Shown here: positions 33,462-45,347 of the stretch, one piece after another | Numbering within the stretch: the stretch's first letter is position 1 | Layout of the letters: every line of letters begins with the position of its first letter | NCBI GenBank assembly: GCA_010015675.1 | Contig: ML976978.1 | Coordinates: 1,619,683 to 1,683,682 of the forward strand | DNA from: Byssothecium circinans | Lineage: Eukaryota; Ascomycota; Dothideomycetes; Pleosporales; Massarinaceae | Direction of reading: 5' to 3' | DNA length: 64,000 nt | The notes under the pieces: generated by a model | Databases searched by the model: none | Seen by the model: only the letters and a program-made list of their open reading frames with translations | What the model was told of the DNA's origin: nothing | Position numbers and translations under genes: made by a program

Positions 33462-35902
33462 ACGTACGATATACGAATATCAAAATATGCATATGCTTAC
33501 AATGTTCTCGTCTTATTCGATCATGCACATTTATTTTCATCCCGTGTGAAGCTAGATATTAGTAATAACCGCTACAAACTTGGCCCTCATGGCCCTCCAT
33601 CCACTCGCGATGGCTGCAACTCCAGCACATTTATTTAACTTTGTGGGAAATATTCATATGATTCCAGTCCATTTGCGCGTTTCTGGCAAGCTGCATCCCT
33701 TCGACCAATGGCCATTGTTTTGGGACAATCACTATCGCGGGGCATAAATATCGACCATGTCACCGCCTTCAAGACCTCGTCTTTCTATGGAGCACTGTAA
33801 GGTAGCTTAGCTTCCGCGCCACGGCCTTGTACGAAAGCTGATCTGGCGAGGAATGGCTCAACTCGAAATTACAAAGATGACTTTAATACCTACATGTATC
33901 GAGCTAACATTCCTCACGTGCTCAACTATGTGAATGGCTTTCTTGGGCGACACATCCTGCCCTTCCCGATTGCAGATATTACAGTGCTAGTGCGCCACGA
34001 TGGACGCCTCAGCTCGGCACGAATCTTCTCGGTCTTTCTTGCGTGTAGTAACAAAACCCCGGAAATTCAAACGTCGCTCCGCTCATTGGTCTTGACGCCT
34101 TTGTTGGACACATGACTCTCCAGTATCGTCTCGTTGCTGGTTCTATTGTCAAGAGCCTTTCTCTACTTCATAGACTCGGTTTGCGGAATACTCGAAAGCG
34201 CACGCTGGACGAGACTGAGGTCGGGGTGGCAGACTTGCTTCACATCAGTGAATGCTATCTTTTCACTCCCGCATGCTTCATCAGGGAAGGTTAATTGCAA
34301 ACGACACCTCGATTATTTTATTCCTGGCTAACTTCACTCAAACGGGAGGATGTACTGTTCCTTCTACATTCGCCTGTGACGTTTCGATGCTTTACGGCAA
34401 CTCGTCAACTGCGGCTCGCACAAGGAATCAAAGCTCATGCGTAGGATGCTGTCGTAGGTAGGCACTGTCGCAAAAAGGTCCCTGGAGTCAGCTGTTGGTG
34501 GCAGATTCGGAAGTTAACTCAAGCAGAAGATCGAGGAAGGTGAAGTGAGCTCACATATAAAAGTGCGTTTATCGGTCGAAAAATCCGGCAGGCATCCACT
34601 CACATGACCATCCAAAGCCATACAGCGCCATCTTATTCAAACAGTCCAACAAATAGAATCTTCATGGCAGCCACCACGATCTTTCACTATGCGAACTATT
34701 TCCTCCCCCGATTTCTCACGGGCAATGGGCATTCAAGCTCGAACCTATAGCCAGCCAGCCCTCTTCGGACATGAACCTGCCACGATCCTTCGACGATCCT
34801 TGAATCCAGGTACTAATACAATATAGAGTTAACGAAAGCCTTGCGCGTTTGCTCAATAATGTGAGGCGCCATGGTTTCCAAAAGTGAGAGAAATTGCTCA
34901 CGTATTCCGGGCTTAACTATTATTCCCCCAGTCTCAACTTCTTCCAAGACAGCGCGTAGCAAACGCAGATAGTGTCGTGATAACCAAGGGCAGTGGATCG
35001 CCACTTCGATACCTCTTTCCCAAAACTGTTATACACGCTCTTTGACTGTCTTGTCAAACTCGGTGTTTGCGTCTTCTTCAACTACCTCTAATTTAGCGTC
35101 TCCTAGTTTCCGCTACTGCATGTAATTAGGTGAGTGCTCACTCCTACGATCGAATCCATAAAGACAATGATAAGAGTAATAATCTCCAAAATAACCATAT
35201 AGATTCTTGAGTCAGCATAAGTCTAGCGGGAAGCAAACCAGGCCGGTGTCGCCCGGCTGCTTTCAGTCCAGGCAGATATTTAGGATATGAGGAGAGAAGA
35301 AAACCACAAAGAAGGGAACATACGTCCATTTCCCGCTCCAGAAATGAACGATTCTACGCTGACTGTAAATTAGAGATCTTCTAAGCGTCCACTCATCATC
35401 GTACCCACTGTGCACTGACTTCCCGACGAGCAGCTGTAAAGATGCCTCCAGGTAGATCAATCGGAGCAGCTTCTCGAATCTGGGGGTTCGCGGAAAGTGT
35501 ATTGATGATTCAACCTTACGCATCGTCGTATCGCTGTTGTAGCTCTTGCGATATATGTTAGTGCGCGAGGAGGTTGGAAAGAACGTGCATATGCTATTGT
35601 TAGTAATCTAGGTACTTGATTACGGGCACGCACTTGAACATTAAAGTATTAAGTGCCCCGCAGCCAATTATTGCGTTGAGTGCCATTGCTACCGCGAAGC
35701 AAGAATCCTCGAAGTGGGATACTGGGTACTTTGACACTGAACAGAACTGCGACCTGCCTTCCATTGCGCACCACCACCACCACATTATTTTATCGCTCTA
35801 GTAATTTATCCTACTATATATTTGATTTACGGTGAGAAATTTCCATCTAGGAGGAGAACTAGGAGGCGGGTTTAGGGAAGGTTTGCGTCCGCAAGGGCTG
35901 CC

Positions 35903-35969
35903 GTAACATCAGTTTATCCTAGTCTCAGAAAACCAGGTCCATTATCCTGGTTCGAATCCTAGATGTGAC
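35903..35969 (+). tRNA. tRNA-like element (pseudo-tRNA or SINE head)
   Basis: A perfect pol III B box GGTTCGAATCC (35949-35959) is followed ten bases later by a run of eight T. The ends GTAACAT and ATGTGAC can form a 7-bp acceptor-like stem with one mismatch, and GTTT/AAAC can form a D stem. The A box is poor, the D loop is too long, and the T stem (CCTGG/CCTAG) has two mismatches, so a working tRNA is unlikely. No anticodon is assigned. Confidence 0.3.
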
Positions 35970-35977
35970 TTTTTTTA
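35970..35977 (+). terminator. T8 run, possible pol III terminator
   Basis: Eight consecutive T directly after the tRNA-like element, followed by more T-rich sequence. Typical of pol III termination if the element is transcribed. Confidence 0.3.
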
Positions 35978-37223
35978 TTTATATTTTTTGCCCGGATTTT
36001 TTTTTCCAAACCTGGTGGATGGAGGATCGGATTTAGTTTTGAGTGGAAAAATATGTGTTATTTATTTACAATGTCTTCGAAGATCTTGAGCGGGAAGATA
36101 TTTAGAGATAGGCTGTGAGTAATCGTTGTGCTGCGCTTAGAATCACACTGGTTCATGCATGTATGCATGGGAAATAGAGACTCCAGCTCTAGGTATTGAA
36201 TGGATATCGGTGGTGTGCATATCAAACAAACTACTCTCGCTTCAATGATAAATAAATGCAAGAGAAGAGCTAATTGCACTCAGCCTAGACGGTAAATGCC
36301 AAGTATCCACCAATCTAAACGAAGCGATTTATAGCAGCTAAGTTTAGCTCGCATATGTTTGTGTGCACGTATGACTTTTGATATTCCGTGGACATGTGAA
36401 CAGAGATTACGGTGATGGTCTTCCTCGCATTGTGATGTCTGGGTGGCTGACATTTCATTTTGACCTTATGGTTTGATACGGCTCCTGTACCATTGGGGTC
36501 CATAGGACGGACGCCCTCTTAGACTCATACTCTAGGTATAATGACTACTCGATATAGATCTGAATATCGTATCGGCTTAATAATCATGTCGTTAAGAGAT
36601 GGGGGAGGTGATGTTCGTATAAAATGTAACAGAAGTCCAATGGAAACTTATATTATCTGCATCTTCAAGGAAGAGGTATGTAAGGGCTCTTTAGGAAGGC
36701 GTTTCAATGAGCGCACCGGTGCTTTTATCGGGGTTGTAAAGGTATTCATAATAAATAAGTAGAAACCCTCCATAATGTTGGGAGTAAAGTGATGAGAAGA
36801 GGGGAGAAACCAAAAAAGGAAAAACTGAAGTAGTATTTGAAAAAGCATAAATGTGCGCAAAGAACCCACCCTTCTTTTAGAGAGTATTGGGAATAACGCC
36901 AATCGCCAACACCAGTAGACGCAATGAAGTAGTACCAACAAATTCACCATAATACCTCTTACTATCATTGGCGCACAGCTGGTCAAAAGTCAGGTCCCAC
37001 CTGAACTAACGCACTTGATTCGACACATGTAGGGAAGCTCTACAGTCCTTACCCCCAAGAGTCAGTCCTTGAACATGGTCCGTCGGCCTTCTTCACTCTC
37101 CAACCCTAGATCAGTCAGATTAGTAACTTTCCTCACAATGAATAGCCTTGCTCGGAATCCAGTGTGAAGGGTATTCAACGTGTAGGCACAAGACACACTG
37201 GCAGAAACGAGCAGAGCAGGGGT

Positions 37224-38831
37224 TTACACTATGTCAAACTTACAGTGTTGATCCAGACCCAGTTGCTGCATGACGTCTGATTGAAGACCTCTGGTCCTTT
37301 CTTCCTCAAATGCGTCAAACTGTGTTGCAACTTCTACTCCTTTTCGACCGAGCTCAGATAGTTCCATTACAAACTCCCTGTATTGCTTCGCATCACCTAC
37401 ATTCGCAATAACGTCAGCCTTCGACCATTCGTTCTCACTCTCAAAGTTCAGGAGGCACTCACCATTCCGAATTAAGAAACGATCGAAAGTGTAAGAGAAT
37501 GACCTGCCACGCTGTCGGAAGACATTCTTCAGCTCCCAAAGATCTATTGGGAAATTATAGTGGTCCGTAGACAAAGCATACGTCAGGTGCACATCCGGAG
37601 GATTTTCTGTCGAGAGAAGATCGAGGAACATATAGTCGTAGCTTGCTGGAGGAAGCGTGGTGGGATTTACCCAAAGATTTAGCATCCTCAGCTTTGAAGG
37701 TAACACATTTCTCGTCGTTGGATAGTCTTCCCAGTCTTCAATTTCGCCGGCTTCCCCCGCTGGTTTTCCCATGAGCACGGGGAATGCAATGTCCAACCAT
37801 TGTAGTTGATGGAACTTTTCGAAACCGGGTACTCGCTCGTAAAACTCCACCGGCTCTAGTTCAAAATCACAGCCAATGTGAAGTTGTTGCAGGGTATCCA
37901 CTTGGGAGAAGAGGGCGGAAACAATGTTTGTGAACCAATGTCGATCTGCCGAGTGTTCAAAAAATTGGTAATCGAATGAAGAGAGGGCTTTGCAGGAGTT
38001 AATCAGGGGTACGATGTCTATCCAGTTCAGTAGGGAATCACTGAATCGAAGATGTGTGATGCCGGATAACTCCCCTCCCCGAATACCAGGTAATATTGCC
38101 TCTTCTCCAGTGGTAGAAGCAGCATTCGAGATGTTGAGGGTGCGGAGAGAAGGCAGGCGAAACAACTGTATCACGTCTCGAGAAAAGGATGATCCTAAGT
38201 CGATTTCCAAAGTGTTCAATCGTCCGTAATGATCATCCTTGCTGAGGAGAGTAGGGATTCTTCGTATTGCCTCTAGCATGGCGATAATAAAGATTGGTAT
38301 TGTCTTGTCCCGCCTACCAATTTGGCCTCTCAGCCCATAGCCACTCCAGGGCATCGAGGCCATACCAAAATCCTCGAGCTTCGGCGACTGAGCGAGCAAG
38401 ATAGCCAAATCTACCGCACCCGGATGGCTTGTCGCAAGATTTTCCCAGTCAAGCGTGCTCGATTCCTTGATCACATTGCATTGTTCCAGATGTTTCGTCG
38501 CGTAGCTCGTTGTACTACCCAAAAAGATGTCGCCATAGATGAGACCGTTACCCGGAAAAACTGTTATACGTTTAACTTGGATTCGCCTTGAAATCGAATG
38601 AGCAATGAATTCGGAAATGGGTCGTTCTATCGCGGCGGTGTATCCTGAGTAAAGTATAGGCATCGCAAGCCTGTAAAGATAGCGGCATGTTTGTATGACC
38701 GCGGCAAACGTGTGATAAAATTCCTTAACCTCTACCGCATCGTGACCGTCAGGAACGAGTTGGTTGAGAATCTCCTGTATAAGTTCGGCAGGTAGAGGAA
38801 ACGGAGGCAGTGAAAAGTCGTCGACTTCCAT
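37224..38831 (-). CDS. F-box/LRR-like protein, up to 535 aa
   Basis: An open frame from ATG at 38831. Residues about 9-45 (LPPFPLPAELIQEILNQLVP...) read as an F-box, followed by irregular leucine-rich segments (RLNTLEIDL, LPSLRTLNISN, LSGITHLRFSD, KLRMLNLWVNP), the usual layout of fungal F-box/LRR proteins that recruit targets to SCF ubiquitin ligase. Two splicing options exist. A 66-base in-frame segment (37460-37395 region, GTGAGTGCC...GAATGTAG with a CTGAC branch site) could be an intron or 22 codons. Near the end, CACT/GTAAGT offers a donor that would replace the last residues. It is the only gene-like frame in the AT-rich block. Confidence 0.75.
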   Translation of the reverse strand: MEVDDFSLPPFPLPAELIQEILNQLVPDGHDAVEVKEFYHTFAAVIQTCRYLYRLAMPILYSGYTAAIERPISEFIAHSISRRIQVKRITVFPGNGLIYGDIFLGSTTSYATKHLEQCNVIKESSTLDWENLATSHPGAVDLAILLAQSPKLEDFGMASMPWSGYGLRGQIGRRDKTIPIFIIAMLEAIRRIPTLLSKDDHYGRLNTLEIDLGSSFSRDVIQLFRLPSLRTLNISNAASTTGEEAILPGIRGGELSGITHLRFSDSLLNWIDIVPLINSCKALSSFDYQFFEHSADRHWFTNIVSALFSQVDTLQQLHIGCDFELEPVEFYERVPGFEKFHQLQWLDIAFPVLMGKPAGEAGEIEDWEDYPTTRNVLPSKLRMLNLWVNPTTLPPASYDYMFLDLLSTENPPDVHLTYALSTDHYNFPIDLWELKNVFRQRGRSFSYTFDRFLIRNGECLLNFESENEWSKADVIANVGDAKQYREFVMELSELGRKGVEVATQFDAFEEERTRGLQSDVMQQLGLDQHCKFDIV

Positions 38832-41800
38832 TGTGAATGTTTAAGTTGACTGATGAGATCAATTGAACCAAAGAAGGCATGTTAGTAGTTGACAGAGCGC
38901 ATTTGAATGTTGTGCCCAGATTGTGGGACAGAGAAGGCGCTGTTACCCCGCAACGGTTCAAAATTCTTTCAGACCCCAAAACCTTGGCTCCATTCATGGT
39001 CACGTGAATATCTCTTTACCTATGAACTCGCCTGGACGCCCTGTTAGACCACTAGGTTCTGGGATGCCCCTGTGGTTCTCCTAATAGAGCATCAGAGAAA
39101 TCTTCCCAACGTTTATCTTGAGTTTTATTATTATTCTATGCCAGCTAATTTGCAAGTGCAAACATCCCCTTCCGTTCCAAGGCTTCAAATAACTCGTTTC
39201 CATAAAACAAAGCATCAGCCACTTAGCCTCCGGATTCTTTTTTAGGGTCATATGGGCTGATATCGATTCGGGCGACACAATCCTATTCTACTCCAGGGAG
39301 ACTATCAAAACAACAAAGAAGTTCCAGTGACTTCAGTCGTGGAACCCTATCCACGGGTACAAGTCGCACCTGCATCGTGAGCGAGAACAATTATGTTGAG
39401 TACCCTACTACCCTACTAATACTGATATATTTTCGTCATATTCTCGAAGTTTCAAGTCACTGCGCATTGTGCAATCGAAGCTGCTGTAACGTCGCCCAAG
39501 CACAGGTAAACGTTTTTAAAAACCTGTCCAGATTGCTGTATTCGTAGTAACAGTAGTTGGCCCCAAACTAGAACGAAGGGAGAGGCTGACAGCAAGCCAT
39601 TAAATAAGCAACTACTTCTAAATCCGCCACAGTCTTGCAAAACCGAAGATTATAAATAGTATATTTCTTCACTGCTAACAAGCTAGGGTAGAATAATAGA
39701 GTTATATTGCTTAAGAGCGCGTCTTTAAAGCTTAAGTACCAAAGTAGGGACACACGAAAAAAAGTATCATATGCAAGGAGCATTTCCCCTATAGGAAGGT
39801 GCAACGCAGGGAATTAGCTATAGAAACCCTCCTTACTATTAGTGATAGTGCGATTCTGAGCTCTATTGAAAATAATAAAGGAGTAGAGCTATCGCTTTTT
39901 CCCCCGAATCAAACATTGGTTACCTGCCTTCCGTAACACCAGTTCAAAATGCTTCATTTTTAGCGACTAATAAAAAGAGAAAACTACGTATGAGCGCGCC
40001 TGGAGAATGTGTCGTGATCTTAATGCAATCCATGTCCCTCGAATTACTGCACTTCTTCATGCCACACTTTTGCGGATCTTATATCGCACTTAAAGCCTCC
40101 TGCTTCCCTATAATCTTCCTAGAGCATCTTAACATAATTAAGATGATATGTTCCCAAGGGCACACGATAGCTAAGACGAACGTTCGGCTAACTGTTTGTG
40201 GAAATATATCGGGGGTATGGGCGTCGCGATTTAGGAAAGGGAAGTTCATGGTTGTACAATTGCAGCAATCATTATATTCTAGAGCTCTGTGTTAATTGTG
40301 TAGGGGTTGAGTTGTTCTTTACTTCCATGCATAAGTTTCATAGGTAGGCATGAAGAAAGCCCAAGTGCGCGCCCAACCATAGAAATCGTCAATGTCCATG
40401 GTGAAGGAACGCGGAGTTCCATCTGTTGTTAATATGCGCTTAACCTCATGACGATATTGTCACGTAGCATTCTAAATCTCAAACAATTCGGTGAAAAACT
40501 CCCAACACAAAAGTTATAAACTTGCCAGATGGAATCCACCTCCTACACACCTCCCCCAAAACATCAAACGCATAAATTCTCAGCCTCCGATCAAACTCTA
40601 TTCCACTATATGCCGAAACCCAATAAACCCACGTCAATACCGAAACTCTACTCCCCAGCAAAATCTCAAATCTCAAATCTCAACCACAACACCCCAGCAC
40701 CCGACCGTTTCAAGCCCCTCCCAATAATACCCCCCGACAAAGTAACTTTCCTCAGTCTTCTTATCCGCCCCCCAACACCTTCCCGCATCCCCGCATAGAT
40801 ACCCGACCACCTCAACGAACCATGAACCATGACCCTGAACCTGAATTTAAATCTTAACCGCCCCCTACCCCGGCGCCAAAAAATAAACTCCAGGTGCATT
40901 TTGCCGAACGTCAGTCAACCGTCAACCACGGTTGCATCTCGACACTAGACTAGCCATGAGCTTTCCCTCTCTCGACCACGGTTCATGATTCCCGTCAAAA
41001 GCCAGCCACGCGCGCCTCGATTCCAGAAATAGAATCCAAGAAGGGCGCGAGGCAGACAGCATCATCATTAATTATTTTTTACTACTTCCCAATACCAGTA
41101 CGAGTAGTAGTACCGACCCCGAAAGGGTCGACACCGACCAAGCACATCCCACAAACCCCATACAATGCGTCATATGTCATGTATGCAAAACCGCGTCTCT
41201 CATGCCCAAAGGTTAAAAATAAAAAAACAGTGGGACTCAAGGCCCGCTCCCGCCCTTCCGGTATCCACCATCCACCTTCCGCCTTGCGGAAACTTAAAAT
41301 CCATGATCTAAAACACACCCTAGGGGGCACTCACTCTACGCACATAGTGTGGACAAAAAGGAAAGGGATCAAACACTGCACTACACGACATGACATGCCA
41401 CGACACAGCACGACAAGACACGCACAACCACTCGACACAATTCGAACAAAGAAAAAGACAAAGACCAAGCGCGCACGTCTAAAATATAATGATGCAAAGT
41501 CTATTTGTACGTGTGCTAGCTACATATACTGCAAGGAAGTCTTAAAGTCTATCCATCTGGCGTCTATATCGGAGACACCTTATCCCCCTCTCACTCCGCC
41601 CTTCCAATCCAATCACAAGGGCAAAAAACCTATTTAGAGTCTCCAGAAACTTTGGAAAAAAGAAAATTCGACGTCACCGGCCGGCTGCATTATACGTATA
41701 CTTATATACACTGTATAATATATATAAAACACCCCTTATTTCCATTCCAACCATTAACTCTTGATTGGAATACAATTAAAACATATAATGAGGATGATGA

Positions 41801-42751
41801 TAATAGGTGGTAGTGGTAATACTGAATCCATCGTCCTACATACCATACACAGTCCATGCATGTACTTGTACGTGTAGTGTCCTAGCCAAGTATCCGCTCG
41901 AATCCCTCCTCTCTGATTTCCAATGTCTATATTACTAAGAATATCTGTTGGACTGGACAGTACCAAACTGTTCAATACGGTTCTCTTCTCTATCCGGCCT
42001 GGCCTCGGCCACTTGCCTGTACAGTCCCATCTCCTGAGCTTTACCGCTCGACACACAATTGATCCCTTTCTCTCCATGCTCTCGGTGTTCCGCTGTCCAA
42101 GACCATCTCTTCCTCGTGTGTATACTCTTTTGGGCAGAGCAGAACGCAAATCGCGATAGGGGGCGCATGCTTTCCAGTGTATAGACTGCGTATTGTTGTC
42201 CTATAACAGCCGCGTGGATGTCGAAGTGTTCCGAGAATTGTAATAGCGCTGTCTTGTGCGCGCAGGGTATGCTATGTAACTACGCGTATATATGTATATG
42301 TGTATAGCTAAGCCCTAACTAGAGGGAGAAATAATGTCTTTGTACTCTGGACTCGGTACTCGGTATATGCCTCACCCTACCGCACCGCACCCTACCCTGC
42401 CCTATCTCCTATCCTCTTTCCCAAGAATATAACGAAGAGGAAGGGAAGACAAAGCCAAAAAAAACATGAACCCCCCCCAAACACGAAACCCCCAAAAGAA
42501 ATGCCCTAAAAAGCCAATGATTTATATTTCCCCAAGACTCAGAGTGAATAAAGCATAGCATTAACCCTACGAGCAAAACCCAAACCCCAAATCACAAACC
42601 CCTCATCCACCCCCCGCCCCCGAACTAGTTATGAGAAGACGTATATTACACTCCAGACTAATCCAGTCCAGTCCAGTTCACAAAGTACATACATAAAAGT
42701 ACACAGCAAGTACACAGCAATGTAGCTACCCGACCCTTGCCTATCTACCGG

Positions 42752-42811
42752 CCTATCTATCTACCTGTCTACCTGTCTACCTGTCTGTCTGTCTGTCTGC
42801 CCATCTGTCTG
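42752..42811. repeat. CTGT/CTAC tetranucleotide microsatellite
   Basis: Runs of CTAT, CTAC/CTGT and (GTCT)n. Confidence 0.8.
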
Positions 42812-43160
42812 TATGCCTCCTACACGCCCATCTGCACCACCATACCCATACCCATCACAGTCACACGCTGACCTCGACTTCGACTCGGGAAAGCCAGGCG
42901 TAAGAATAATGGGGATCCTGTATTGTACTGTATTATACTATACTATCCTGTCCTGTACTCTACAGTATACGGTATACAGTGTACAGTATAAGTAACTAAG
43001 TAAGAAACGAAGGAAGGAAGGAAGGAGAAGGAGAAAGATAAGGCAACGCCCCGCCCAACGGCCCACGCAGCCGTCCATCCGTCCAGCCGCCCATCCGCCC
43101 CTACGCCGCTACGCCGCTCCGCCGCTCCCCATCCACTCCCCCCATCCACTCGCCAAGGTC

Positions 43161-43200
43161 TTATCTATTTTATTTTATTTCATTTCATTTCATTTTATTC
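43161..43200. repeat. ATTTT/ATTTC pentanucleotide microsatellite
   Basis: Seven or so tandem pentamers TATTT/CATTT. Nearby are AAGG repeats (43010-43023) and several poly-A/T runs. Confidence 0.75.
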
Positions 43201-45347
43201 TAGCACTGTTCATGGTCATGCTCATACAGTATAGTATCGCATAATACAATACAGTAATACATAATCCAGACCAAACCAGCCAGCTACATCTATACATACA
43301 CCATGATACATACATACATGTACAACACACTACAGAACCATAGCACCACAGCACCATAGCACCACACATCGCAAACAAAAAAAATATCCTACTTTCCCTT
43401 CCCCCTTTCCCTTCCGTCCTCACCGTAACTGTCCCTCTCGTTGTGTCGGTCTGCGAAGCGGACCTAGGACGAAAAAAAAAAAACTCCCCCTTTTCTACCT
43501 CCTTACCCACAGTATTTCGTTCCCTCCACCACCACCACCACCTCCTCCTCCTCCTCCTTTTCCTTCTGCTTCTATCTAGTTCAGGTTTTACTTTTGTTTT
43601 TACTTTTTTTTTTTTGTGGCTGGCTGAGCATGAAAAGCTGAGCATTACTATCCCAGTGCGCGCAAGCATGTAAGCTCCCCCCCCGCCGTACCGCGTCGTA
43701 CCGCGCCGCGTGCCGTGCTGTTTGTTACCAGGATACATACTGTACCGTACTGACAACAACACTCACTCAGTCCGTCAATCAGTCCAGTCCAGTCCGTCCG
43801 TCCGTCAGATTAAGGATTCTCCGCTTCACCGCAGCCATGTTCACCGCAGCCATGGATCCGGGATCTGGGATCCGGGATGGCGATGGCTTGGTAAGGGGAT
43901 GGGACAGGTCCGATAGGACGGAATGAGATATGATGAGACGCGTTTTTTGGCTAGTGCTGAGTAGAGAGAGTGTGGGATGCGGCGCGGTGCGGTGCCGAGG
44001 TGCGGTGTGCGGTGCGGGCTGGGACAATGTCTCGGAGATATGCGCAAAAGGGGGCGGGGAGGCGTGCTAAGCAGAAGAAAAAGCAAAAGCAAAAGCAAAG
44101 CAAATGAAGTAAGCAAGCAAGCAAGGTTGGCGCTGACTCGAGAGGGGAGGGTGTTTTGAAAAAGGGGATGATACATGGCCAAGGGTAAGATTTCGCCGAT
44201 GCCGATGCCGATGCCGAAAAAAGGGGAGGGGGATTGATTGAGATGGATTGAAGCGAATGGATAGATAGATGGAATATCAAAGGTCGCGTCTGTCGATGAC
44301 AAGGTGTTGCACTCAGGTACGGAAAACAAAAGTTACCACATTGGATTTGGATTCGATTCGCCACGCTTATCTCTCCCCTTCTCTCGTCAGAAGCAAGCAA
44401 AGTAACCATTAGCTCAAATACTCCGCGGACAAACAATTTAGCTCAACGACAAGGAAAAAGACGTGAATCGCGCCCAAGGAAAATAACAACACTTGTGTGC
44501 CAAGATGCAACACAAGTGCAGAAACAAGACTCGAGAAAAATCAGATTGCCACCCATCATAACTTTGTTTGCTCGCAGGCCCACCTCGCAGAGCAATGTTG
44601 CGACCAAAAGAGACAGTATCGGAGGGAAATTGTTGGAAGCAAATCGGATCAGACTTGTATCGAAGATCCGAGGGGACAAAAATAGCACAAGCAGCCACTT
44701 CCAGCATATGAAGCCGGTTAACCCCCAGATGCAAGAACCCGTTCTAAGTTCGTTTTGGTCGGAAAAAAACAGCAAGGGAAAAAGGGAAAACAAACATAAT
44801 GGCAAAGAAAAAGCAGAAACCGCCCAAGTTCCAAATTCAGCGCTCACCACCGACACCTTGCTGGGCTGGACCCAAACGAGAGAAAATGTTCAAACAGCCT
44901 CCATCTCTCTTCTTGCAGAGCCAGATCCGCTACCCGCCATTCTCTGTGCTTTTGCTGCCTATCGTTAAGCACTGGAACTTTTTGATGATGGGGTACATCT
45001 TCTTTTGGCCCCCAAAAGAGAAGCGCAGACGTTCGCCTCGATCAGAGTTAAGGGGAAGAAAGAGCGAAAAGACGAGAGAGGGCTGGAAGAATGCGGCAAC
45101 GCATCTCTAGCCGAGCAAAGCTTGGAATGCCAATCGAACGCTATCAGGAAAGCAAAAAGCCGCCCAAATATTCTGCCACTGTCCTAACATCACCACTTGA
45201 GTGTGATGTCGGAAGCAGGAGATACGAAATTATACAAAGAAAAAACATAGGAGAAGAGTCGAAGCCGCCGGGGATAATGGTGGCTCGGACGAATTCTCGT
45301 AGAAGAGCAGCTCCCGAGCAGTCTCATACGAGGTGTCCGGACTCGTT

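Larger units (their letters stand above)
33462..37223. other. AT-rich gene-poor block
   Basis: No intact gene. Minus-strand frames at 34813-35004 (WLSRHYLRLLRAVLEEVETG), 35263-35523 (RFEKLLRLIYLEASLQLLVG) and 35600-35785 look more protein-like than chance and could be exons of a degraded gene read right to left, but I recognise no family. Many TA-rich words and short frames suggest old repeat sequence. A tRNA-like element lies at 35903. Confidence 0.45.
38832..45347. other. 6.5-kb noncoding region with low-complexity DNA
   Basis: From 38.8 to about 41.6 kb the DNA is AT-rich with no supported gene. From 41.6 to 45.3 kb it is rich in purine/pyrimidine tracts, homopolymers and microsatellites, and frames on both strands (for example 43190-43762 minus, poly-Arg/Trp) are compositional artefacts. 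It lies downstream of the zinc-cluster regulator. I found no RNA gene. Confidence 0.5.

Noticed and set aside
40529..40798. 89-codon Pro-rich plus frame
   Set aside because: Short, compositional, no neighbours or splice sites to support it.
43190..43762. 190-codon minus frame with poly-Arg and poly-Trp
   Set aside because: Made by microsatellites and homopolymers (CCA, CTC and T runs).
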